Shown piece by piece: positions 38,715 through 48,717 of a stretch of 64,000 nucleotides of DNA. The stretch spans positions 310,001 to 374,000 of the forward strand of contig NW_019029017.1 in assembly GCF_002105155.1 (NCBI RefSeq), written 5' to 3'. Source of the DNA: Lobosporangium transversale (lineage: Eukaryota; Mortierellomycota; Mortierellomycetes; Mortierellales; Mortierellaceae). Under the pieces are notes generated by a model. It saw only the letters and a program-made list of their open reading frames with translations, made no database searches and was not told the DNA's origin. A program made the translations under genes and the position numbers. Position 1 is the first letter of the stretch; each line of letters opens with the position of its first letter.

Positions 38715-39551
38715 ATGCAACGGAAATTGTCATCAAATATTTTTGGAAAACAAGCAGCTTTGTTGTTGCTTACATTACTATGTTTCTTTTCAATGTAAGC
38801 ATCATGGTTAGGTTTTGTAAATGTTCATTATACATTTGAGAATGATGTGTATATTGTTGAATTGACAAATAGTTGCTTTCCTTTCCTTCCAATCATATCA
38901 ACCATCTTAATTCACCCAGACTACCAAGCGCTTTATCATTGTCAGTAGTGCCGCCAATGTCAGTCTCAACTCGAATTGCCTCAGATACTTTTAAAAGACA
39001 GCTAGGGCCTGATACAACAATGGATCCTTTAAGCTACACATGCGAGGTTGTAGGAGAATGTCTCGCATGTAGTACTCTGCAAATCGTAAGAGGCGGAGGC
39101 ATAGAAGTTCAGGGACAATTCGTCATTTACTTCTAAGAGCGTCGAAACTAATGTTCAACCTCATTCTATTTATTTTCCATTCAGCAAACCGAAAATGTCT
39201 GTAAAGAAACTCACAATCGACAAAGGATAGAATGTCATTATGTTGATCCCAGAAAGGAAGAAGACGAGGACCTTAAACTCAAGCTTCCCACATATAGATC
39301 ATGCCTCCATGTCAAAGCAGTCGAAGCGAGGAAATTCGCACATTTTTTTGTAAGAACTCTCTCTATTGGACTTACTGATGCATTCTTAACTGATGTGTTC
39401 CTATCATGATTCAACGCTAACCTTGGCTAGTCTATGCTAGTCTATGAATGTGTTCCTAGCTTTTTTCTCAGGTTTATTGTTAGTTTGGAGGAAACGCAAG
39501 CTTGCAGCTGCTCAGTATAGGCGCATGGCCAGAAGGATAGGCATTGCATAA
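38715..39551 (+). CDS. JTB-family single-pass membrane protein
   Basis: Four exons (38715-38794, 38920-39085, 39185-39349, 39441-39551) give 173 residues in consistent phase. A signal peptide (KQAALLLLTLLCFFSI) is followed by a luminal part with the cysteine pattern CEVVGECLACSTLQ, VCKETHNRQRIECHY and YRSC, then EARKFAHFF. One membrane helix (MNVFLAFFSGLLLVW) and a basic cytosolic tail (RKRKLAAAQYRRMARRIG) complete it. The order Cys-x-x-x-EC-x-x-C, C-x-x-T, SC and LF/KF before the helix matches the jumping-translocation-breakpoint (JTB) family. Its biochemical role is unclear; animal JTB has been linked to mitochondria and cytokinesis. The acceptor of exon 4 was chosen among two near-identical tag/tctatg copies because it keeps phase and supplies the helix. 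Confidence 0.7.
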
Positions 39552-39673
39552 AACCCATTTCTTCATTTCAATCAAGAAAATAAGCATAAAAACAGCTAAT
39601 AGAAAATGATCTGCTTTGCATTGTGCATGCTTAGACATAACATAATATTTAATTAGCCTGTTTGATTCGAGTC

Positions 39674-40597
39674 TCATACTTGAAGTTTTAAAGTAGACTT
39701 TTTGTTCTTTTTTGCCTTGGTAGCCAATTTCTTGGCTTTGAGTGCAAGTGATGAATCCCATGCCTCCTTATGCTTTCTATACAACAGAATAGTTATTCGA
39801 GCATCCTCGACACTAGAATGAGATCCTTGTTGGATCTTAATTCCCAAAATCTCCTGGGCGAGCTTTCTGAGTGATGGGGTTTTGCCTTTAGCTAGAGCTC
39901 TGAACGGTTGGTATCTGGAGGTATCACGGATTAGTCTCTGTGGGTGTTCGAGCAATAGAGCCTTGAAATCATTTTGTAGTGCATGTCCAACAACTATTTT
40001 ATCCTTGATAATATCAGCCACCTGCTTTTGGGCGTCTTTAAAATCTATTGCCTTGGCAAGGTGTCTTGGCGTGATGCCACTGACCTCAGTGCGAAAATCT
40101 GTCACACGTTCCAGTGGACGGACATAGAGATCCAGGACTGTAACGCCATGATAGTTGACAATACTGACTCGAGCTAAAGCTGACTGTTCACCATCTGGCC
40201 CAACGCCTACCATCTCACAATCAATCCCCACATACTTTCCAATCCTATCAAGATAGAAGTATCGACGGTTAGATGCTATGATCTCAATAAATACCATATC
40301 ATGCTTTATATTATATAGATTGAATAGTGGTCAGAATCATTTACTTGTGTTTTCCAGTTTCTGTTGGATCATACTCGTGCTTGCACCCTGATTTCCCGTA
40401 TGCCTTTTCAAGATCCTCTTTTGAAATATCATCAAACCATAGTTGAGTAGTATCGTGTTTAGTTCCAGTAACAATGTTCAAGTTTGGTATTTTCGTTCTA
40501 GCTGATGTTGCGTCTTGATCATCATCAAAATCTGAAGATGAGCGCTTTTTTGATGCGTTGTAAACGGGTATAGTTTTGCGAGGGGAAGGTTTAATAG

Positions 40598-40630
<33 letters not shown>

Positions 40631-40954
40631 AAAGGAAGGAAGCTAATGTAAGCCAGTTGAAGGAGAACAGATATAAAAACAAGCCCCAGCATAGCTCCAT
40701 TCAAAGACAATACTATTCTGAAATATATGACATACAGAGATAAGGGTTTTCCAGTTTGAGGACGGCGCTGATTTTGCGACGATAGAGGACGAAACTGTCT
40801 TTTCATGTGTCGTCTCCTTAACAACTTGGACAGTCTTCTTAATTTTGGCTTTTTTCTTAAAACTCTTAGGCTTTTTAGACAAAGCCTCAGAATTCGCTGG
40901 CTTTCTTGACTCTGCTTCTTTACTAGAAGAAGCTGTCTTGAAATGTTTCGGCAT
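39674..40954 (-). CDS. REX4: RNA exonuclease Rex4
   Basis: A DEDDh 3'-5' exonuclease involved in pre-rRNA processing. Exons 40954-40736, 40598-40345 and 40244-39674 give 347 residues. The N-terminal 160 are Lys/Ser-rich with nuclear-localisation-like clusters. The nuclease domain has GIDCEMVG (first Asp and Glu), [12 protein letters not shown] (Asp), and [14 protein letters not shown] (His and Asp), so all catalytic residues are present. A Lys-rich tail ends the protein. The first intron carries A28 at 40602-40629, which is the poly-U tract just before the acceptor on the transcript. It runs tail to tail with the JTB-like gene with 122 bp between stops. Confidence 0.95.
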
Positions 40955-42799
40955 TTTAAGCAGGAAAATGAGAAAAAGAACGATGCCAACAATGAAGCAA
41001 AACAACAACAAACAACAATAAACGTGACTGTATAAATTTTAATTATTGGTGGCAAATTTGCTTTAGTAACCGTTAGTTCGTTTCATTTGGTCGTGATCCC
41101 ATTATTTTTTGAGACTTGCTTGTTGTTACAAGTCTGTCACGCAGTGAGCTACCAAACCAATTCAATCATTAAAAATATATGGGGTGGTCTACAAGTCCAC
41201 AGGTTGTCCATGTAGTCCATCCCATTAAAAACACCATCTAGATTAAGCACAGAATTTAATAAATTAACCAAAAAAGTATTGTCAAGCCAACACTTACAAC
41301 TCTTTTAAGACAAAGGCCTTTCAGGACCTAGTCATATTTGTAGTAGACCAAATCCTGTTGTTGCTGCCGGCTTGATGTCTCTCCCTGGACTCAACAAAAG
41401 TTCTTTGCGCCAATACGAATGCGGTGATTTGCATTGGACTTGGGTCATTCAAGGCAAATCGTGGGCAAGCATCGAAGCATAGGATATTGACGAAGAAGCT
41501 TGTTGAAAAGGTAAAAAGAAAAAGAATTGACATTTAATTTTGAGTCTTTTTTAACATGGATTGTTAAATCGGGACTACTTCAGTGTAGGTTGTCACGAAT
41601 GCTACACACCTGCCAAGTACCCATGATCACTCTGTGATGCTTTATTGGAGAATGCTCCTTGTCGATCCAAGTACTGTCGAAATCGTAAAGCATACTTTGA
41701 TCGGAAACGAGGAAAGTATCGATAGAGGGGGATGGAGAAAGAGATGAGAGGAATCAAAGCAGCAAATAAAGTAGGTTGTCGCGTTCGCCAGAATAGTTGC
41801 TTTTCGTGAAAGATGTATTTGTTTCAACTCGCAAACATAGCAGGATGCAGAGGAACTTAGTTTTGCAGGTTCAGACTGAAATCAGTGACCGTATGGTAGT
41901 GTAATAGGACGCCCACGTAATCAATACTGAACAACCGCGCTCTCCCTCTCTTTGAACAATCTTATTTGTCTCAGCAGAAGAGATAGAGCAAGCGTATACT
42001 ACAGCGAAGCAGGGTTCCAAAGCGTGCACGGGCGCATGCTTCAGTTGCTCGAAAAGGCTACAGCAAGATACGATCCTCTAAAGCTATGGAAAACTATGAC
42101 AGAGAGCACATGAAGGCTAGGATTCGAGGTAGTAGGAGTTGCAAATTTCAAAGTATGCGCATTCATGAGGCTAATGTTGATCAATAAAGATACGCACCCT
42201 GCCTTTCGCAAGTACTGTTCTATTGACAGGCATATAAAATAAAAACTTGGATAGGTACTTGGTTGTAATGTGTGGACTTGCATATTGTTTTTTTTTACTA
42301 TATTCTCTACGAACTTGTCTAGCTCAATGCATTCAAGAAGCTTCTCTTTCAAAGTATGATTCTTTTATCTTTATCATCGCTTTACACTTTCGCCGTGCCT
42401 GATTTATAGCCGTTAATTTAGGCTGAGCAGTAGCGTTGGACAAGATAAAAGACTGCGCTCAACTGTCCAATAATCATTCATCCCACAATGTGTTAGGCCA
42501 TTTTTAAAATATAAGAATAAACAAATGAATTGTGTCACGGCCAAACGAACCGACCGTCGTTCGTTCCTTGAACACAAAGTTCTGATCACGGGACTTTACC
42601 CTTTAGCTTTCAGGGGTTTTTTTTTCAATTCTCTTTCTCATCATCTCGACCTTTTTCATCCTGTTATTTCATATTCAAATTGCTCAAGCCTTCATACCCT
42701 TCAAGACATAGCAAAGTCATTCAGTTTACTTTGGGTTATTGGCCTACTGAAGATAAAACCCAGTATTTCAAGGAAAAAAAAGAGACAGATATAGCAATA
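40955..42799. other. Divergent spacer of REX4 and fatty acid hydroxylase
   Basis: About 1.85 kb with short frames only. It must contain both promoters. No RNA gene or transposon was recognised. A pyrimidine-rich leader precedes the hydroxylase start (about 42600-42680). Confidence 0.5.
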
Positions 42800-44273
42800 A
42801 TGACCAAAGTCATTTCATTTCAAGAAGTGGCCAAGCACACCTCGGCCGACGACTGCTGGGTGATCCACAATAACAAGGTCTATGATGTTTCGGGCTTTGT
42901 GGCAGATCATCCTGGAGGAGAAGAATTGATTCTTGACCATGCTGGCAAGGATGTGACACAGTTGATGAAGGATGAACTCGAGCACGTGCATTCGGAAGGT
43001 GCATATGAGATGTTGGACGAGTTGCTTATTGGTCAGCTCGAGAATACAACCTCCACTACGACAACAACAAAGACTATTTCTTCCGATGGCGCCACAGGTA
43101 TTATTCAAAGGACAACGATAACTACTGTCAAGACGACAACCTCGGCAAAAGGAAATATTGAAGAGGAAAAAGACCACACACATTTGGTTACGACCGATAT
43201 TGCCGCCGATGTCAAGAAGGAGAAGTTTTTGGATCTCAGCAAGCCATTGCTTTACCAGCTCTGGAAAGCCAATTATCCTAAAGATTTTTACATGAAACAG
43301 GTGCATATTCCTCGACACTTGCCTTATTCTGCTCGTGTATTTGAGTCAGACTTTTTGGAAGTCTTCAGTCGTACACCATGGTGGTTGGTCCCAATCTTAT
43401 GGTTGCCAGTCGTCGCATTGATGCTCTCATGGGCGATTCAAGGCGGAGAAGAAGCAGGAGCCTTGTCTGTTGAAAAAGCAGGATCCACTTTCTTGGCTGG
43501 TGTGATGACTTGGACATTAGCAGAGTATTCTATTCACAGATTCCTCTTCCATGTGGACGATCTTTTGCCTGACAGTACCTATTCCAATGTGGCTCATTTC
43601 CTTTTACATGGAATTCATCACTATCTTCCCATGGATAGGTAATTTTCTTTTTTATATACACCCTGTGTGACCTGATTAATGCAGGTTTTTCTTTTTTATC
43701 CTTTTTTGACCGAGCCGAAATGCAGACCCACCCCAACGAAATACGAATTCCCTGCTGTTCTGTCCTTTTGGTCAGCTGTTCTCATATTTGCCAGGGGTTT
43801 CTTAAGCCATAACATCGCGTAGCTCATTTTTTTTTTTTTTTTTTTTCTTTTACTTCAAGGTTGCGCTTGGTCATGCCTCCCGTGCTGACTATTGTCATCG
43901 GTACCCCACTGTACTTGCTGGCTCATACCTTGCTAGAAGCTCCTATGGCAAATGCATTGATGTCTGGGGTATACTTTGGATACATTTGCTACGACATGGT
44001 CCATTATTATCTACACCATGCTCGTGTCTTCGAGTTCCATTTTAAGGAAATGAAAACCTATCATCTGGCTCATCACTACAAGAACTATGACAATGGATAC
44101 GGCATCACTTCCAAGATCTGGGATCGCGTAAGCTTAGCACAAAGCCCTTTATTTCCTATTTTTTATGTCAATCAATCTGCTCTACCGCAACCGTAATATG
44201 AAAGAGACTGACTCCTCTATTTTGCTATCGTATTTTCTCGGAATAGGTCTTCGGCACGTTATTGGAAATGTAA
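42800..44273 (+). CDS. SCS7: Fatty acid 2-hydroxylase (sphingolipid alpha-hydroxylase)
   Basis: This ER enzyme adds the 2-hydroxyl to very-long-chain fatty acids of ceramides. Exons 42800-43638, 43860-44127 and 44247-44273 give 377 residues, close to yeast Scs7. An N-terminal cytochrome b5 domain has the haem motif HPGG at residues 37-40 and a second His in EHVHSEGAYEML. A Thr-rich linker follows, then the membrane domain with di-iron histidines: EYSIHRFLFH, HFLLHGIHHYLPMDR, HYYLHH and HLAHHYKNYDNGYG. The last exon encodes only VFGTLLEM and the stop. Intron 1 holds T20 at 43827-43846. All metal ligands of the family are visible, so it is probably active. Confidence 0.96.
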
Positions 44274-44434
44274 TCAATAATTACCAAAAAACATCAAATA
44301 ATTTCAAGAAAACACATACCTTCATACAATGACAATACATATTATAATATTAGTTTTATATTCCTGATTGTAAGTTTATTAGAGAGTTATTGTCGATTTT
44401 TTATTATCTCTTACACTTTCTTTTAAGATTTAAA

Positions 44435-46107
44435 TTACAAAATGTTAAAGGCCTTGAGAGCCTTGTTAATATCTCCAGCACGAGGATCCACCACGGTTAA
44501 AATATTGTTCAAGAATTCTGGGTCGTATTTACAGGCTCTAGTACAGTCAGGCGAGAAGTTGACTTCAACAATAACAGGCTGACAGTTATCCTTCAACATT
44601 ACATCAATGCCATAGACCGAGAACGCTTCATAAGGTTGTGTCTTGGCCTTGGCATCCTGAGCACCCAATCCTTGAGGTTGAGACTTGACAACAGCTGCAG
44701 CAAAGATGGCCTTAATGGACTCGTTGATGTCTGCCTGGATGTCTGCCCATTTCTTGTCGTGTTTGCTTGAATGCTCTTTCTCAAAATTCTCGATGAATTT
44801 AGTGTACAGCAACTGTGTCAAGTTGTAGTTGCCATAATTCATGACCTACAAATTTCGTTTTAAAGTATGCACAGCGCTTTCGGTTAGGGAAGATTTGGAG
44901 ACAAAAAACTTGGAAGACCCCCCATGAGAATAAAAAAAAAAACAAAACCCTCAATCGTCACAAAAAAAAAAAAAAAAAAAAAAAAAAATGCATACAGTAA
45001 AGTGCTTCTCATAGTTATCAAAGTCATTAAGCTCGAATGGTTGGTTGGCCAGACGGATCCAGAACATTTTGTAGACCATCAACTGGAACTCGTATTCTTG
45101 GCTTGGATCGCCTTCAACCTTATGGGTTGCCTTCAATAATACAATGTATCGCAAGTCGAATTTGCGGCCTTCATAGAGAACAGGCGTCTGGATGTACTCT
45201 TGCACAATTTTTGGACCAGTATCTCGAAGTCTAACCAAGGGGGCTAACTCCTGTTGAATCGTAATTTGCAGACCACGAGCCATGTTCCATGGCTTGCATA
45301 TCCATAAGTTCCGATGTCCATGCGCTTGATTCCAGAGATAATGACCCACAAACTGAGCCAACTCTGTAGTAAGGTTGTAAGTAGTGGATGACCATGGGAC
45401 AGTCCCATAAGCTGCCTTGATCAATGCTGCCAGATTATGTTTAAACGTGACACAGGACTCGTTCTCGAGCTGATTGATTGTTTGTCCTTTCGTTAGCTTA
45501 TCAAACTCCTTGAAATCTTGAGAAAACCAAAGCAGATCAGCTTGCTCTTCAGAGTCAACAAGCTCAATGCTTGGTAACTTGCAGTTGGTAGCCACCCATT
45601 CTGTGGTCGTGTAGAGACGCAATTTGTGATTCGATTTCTGAGCTGGGGGACGAGTCAGTGTCTTTACGAAGGGCTGTTCAAAAGGTTTGATCTCATTGTC
45701 CTCCATTTTGTCAGACTATTGTTTTCGTGGATATATAGCATAAACATACACATGCACAAATGCTCCATTAGTGTTTTTTTTTTTTTTTTTTTTTTTTTTA
45801 GTGAGCGAAAGTAATATATCGATATAGATCTCGAACAGCGTTCATCAATCCATACCTCATAGACGGCAATGAGCTCTGCAGCATCTGCAGAACCATTGAA
45901 AAGTTGAAGATAGGCTTTGCGAGTGATGGGATCTTTGATATCCGCGGGGACGAAATCACGAGTTAGAGCTCCACCCTTTGGAATGTCTTCGATTGGGTAG
46001 ATAATACTGTAAGAAACTGTTCCACGTCCGACATAGATGAAGGGTGCGCAAATACAGTTAGGAGTATCCGAGTGGGCCATTGATGATCCTACTTCGTCCA
46101 TAATGTC

Positions 46108-46138
<31 letters not shown>

Positions 46139-47448
46139 CAACCCGTATTACAGGAGTATTGGTTAATAACGACTCATACATATACACAAGATTGAACGTA
46201 CAAGTAGACAATGTGTGAATGAGACTTACACCATGCGCTCTCTTTCTTGGTCTGACCAGAAGGATCAACAACAGCGTATTCGTATGTTTGACTGAACTTC
46301 CACATCTCTGACATAATCTTGTTGATAGTGTCCTGCTTCTTCTTTTCGGCTGCCTTGGCTTCTTTGTCAACTGAAATAATAAGCATTCAATAAAACAAAT
46401 ATCAATTGATTAGATTACAACTTCTCCCGAATCTATTAAAGGGCTATATTGAACACAAACATACGTTTGACCTGGCCACCAATGGTTTCTTCAAGCTTCT
46501 TGAGGCTTTCAGCGTCATGATCTGGATGAAGAGTGAGCGACTATTTTTTTTTTTTAAAAAAAAAAAAGCATTAGTGTTTTTTTTTTTTTTTTTTTTTTTT
46601 TGGTAAAAACTAGTTTCATTTGTCTGATCCATGGTTTTAGGAAATTTCAAAAGACGTTGGCTCACCATCAAAGCAGCGATAACATCGCCTTTCTCGTTTT
46701 GAAGCGCGACCTTGGCACGATCCACAGATACATTACCCTGTGAGGCCACTAATTCGACCATGGCCTGATCGACTTCCAGATCAGGATAGTTGCTAACAGC
46801 TTCAGCATCCTCTGTAGTGGCTGTATGTTCCTCTTCTCCTTCTTCTTCATCTTCATCGACTGAGATATCCATCATAGAAACAAGACGTTCAACCAGTTGT
46901 GGATTGTCCAGCAGTTGAGCGCGCGAAGTTTCAGGTTTGGTGGTCCAGGCATGGTCAACAAGAAAAATATCACTATGAAAAAAAAAAAAAAAAAAAAAAA
47001 AAAAGAGTATTCGCTCATTTGGGGTTAGTTTTGTATAGTCGTGAGTATGTATTATTTCTGTCTGTTCGAGAGGCATTATGCTCGATACCCATTGATTCGG
47101 ATTCATGTATATATAAACTGTGGTAACGAATATTACCCGTGCTTCTTGAGACCACCTTCTTTCTTGACATGAAGAGAATATTTATCTAAAGGGTCTCCAT
47201 AATGAAGTTCAAGGTATTCTCCAGCATCAAATAGATCTTGGCCAAGCTTTTGAAAGAGGGGCTGTTATTTAAATGTTGACACGAAGAAGTAATAATTATG
47301 AGGGGAAAAGTAAGTAAAAAAAAGTAAAAAAGGATAATAACAATCATACTGTAAGTGCAAAGATAATAGCATGTATTACCTCCCAGAGATCCTCAGGAAT
47401 GCTTGCCAGCTGGTACTGATGGATCTGAAGAAATTGCTTATATTCCAT
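44435..47448 (-). CDS. TTLL12-type tubulin-tyrosine-ligase-like protein
   Basis: Eight exons (47448-47380, 47261-47137, 46972-46666, 46540-46465, 46370-46230, 46106-45856, 45715-44996, 44845-44435) give 699 residues. The N-terminal half resembles the SET-like region of TTLL12 (QLASIPEDLWEPLFQKL, FLVDHAWTT, YIMDEVGSSMAHSD). The C-terminal half is an ATP-grasp TTL domain: NLWICKPWNMARGLQI, RKFDLRYIVLL, VYGIDVMLKDN and VIVEVNFSPDC. TTLL12 has not been clearly shown to ligate tubulin in other species, so enzymatic activity is open. Four introns contain homopolymers of 25-28 nt. The acceptor at 46107-46108 directly follows a poly(A) run in the transcript. Confidence 0.92.
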
Positions 47449-47685
47449 TGGTAATGATCTAGAGATGCATATGGCAAAAAAGGAAGAGAAAAATGTACTA
47501 ATTGTATATTCAATTAGATATAAATGTCCCCCACAAAAATATTTTTTTAGGCAAGTTTCATTTTTCTATAACAATGCCTTCTTCGTTTTACGTGACACTG
47601 ACAGGACACTAAAAAAAAGTGGTGGCTGCTCCAATGTTTTGTTATTTCTTTCTTCCTAGCTACTATCAATAAAGCAACCTTCAGG
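47449..47685. promoter_or_regulatory. Short divergent promoter of TTLL12 and PPTase genes
   Basis: Only 237 bp separate the two start codons. It must hold both 5' UTRs and promoters. No element recognised. Confidence 0.5.
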
Positions 47686-48206
47686 ATGACAATCCTGGGC
47701 ATTGGTATCGATATCTTGCATCTGCCTCGTATCAAGCATATCTTGATTCGCCATCCAGAAAGATTCCTCACACGGATTCTCACAAAAACAGAGCTACAGG
47801 AATACCGGGTTTTATTGGAGAAGACAAGCGGAAAGGTTGATGTTGACGCGCCTGTACGGTACCTTGGGGCCAGGTTAATAATTTTTTTTTCCCCCTTTTT
47901 CTTCTTCTTCTCTCGCTCAATACAGAGCATACCGAAACATGAACAGAACAGCTTCGTAAGATATCAACCTTAATCTGTTATTCCTCTATGACGGGAAATT
48001 GTAGATGGGCACTTAAAGAGGCCTCGTACAAAGCCGCGTTCCCACATCATAAATTAACATGGCAAGACGTTATTATCACCAAGAAAGATGGAAAACCTTG
48101 TTTGATCATTCCAGAGAAGGATCGCTTTGGAATAGGGAAGGCCCATGCGTCTGTATCACACGATGGCGAATACTTAATAGCTCAAGTGCTCTTTGAGGTA
48201 CCATGA
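47686..48206 (+). CDS. PPT2: 4'-phosphopantetheinyl transferase, AcpS type
   Basis: Transfers the phosphopantetheine arm from CoA to a serine of acyl carrier protein; the stand-alone AcpS type in fungi serves mitochondrial ACP. Exons 47686-47873 and 48005-48206 give 129 residues, the usual trimeric AcpS size. GIGIDILHLPRI holds the first metal-binding Asp, and WALKEASYKA holds the catalytic Glu after the splice. SVSHDGEYLIAQVL is the conserved C-terminal strand. The intron donor is AG|GTTAAT and the join restores RWALKEA. It lacks a clear presequence, which is also short in yeast Ppt2. A larger Sfp-type enzyme for cytosolic synthases would be encoded elsewhere. Confidence 0.92.
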
Positions 48207-48312
48207 TCCATTCCTGATCGGAGCAATGCCTTAATAACTACACCCAATTTTTTTAGAAAGAAACGCCTTAGTAAACCAATTCTTTTTTTTTTTTTTTTTT
48301 TTTTTATATTAC

Positions 48313-48349
<37 letters not shown>

Positions 48350-48438
48350 TTCTTTTCTATGCTACTATTACATGTTAAAATTTATTTAGTTTTGTAAGAT
48401 GCAATTTTTTTTTTTTTTTTTTTTTTTTTTGGTGTCTT
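48207..48438. repeat. Spacer of poly(T) runs and ATT microsatellite
   Basis: Convergent spacer between the PPTase gene and the DHR1 gene. T23 at 48283-48305, an ATT/TTA microsatellite at 48314-48350, then T26 at 48405-48430 just downstream of the DHR1 stop. No gene. Confidence 0.9.
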
Positions 48439-48678
48439 CTATCGGTTGGCTTTGCGGCTAATCTGAAGTTTCTTAGCTGTAATCTCAGCCTTGGTCATGG
48501 GCACCAAACGTGTTCCTTCCCGTCTCTGCCAGATTTCTATTGGTGGTAGTGGCCAGTAATTCGGACCAAATGTGATGTCTGTCATGGCTTTTTGTGTCTT
48601 GTCGTCAATTTTACTGAAATCGAAAAAGATGACACGAATATCAAATGTTAAAAACAAGCCTTTGAGCTATTGATCATC

Positions 48679-48717
<39 letters not shown>

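Noticed and set aside
39431-39450. Direct repeat tagtctatg near the last JTB-like intron as a transposon footprint
   Set aside because: Only 9-10 bp, with nothing between the copies; it merely duplicates an acceptor-like sequence.
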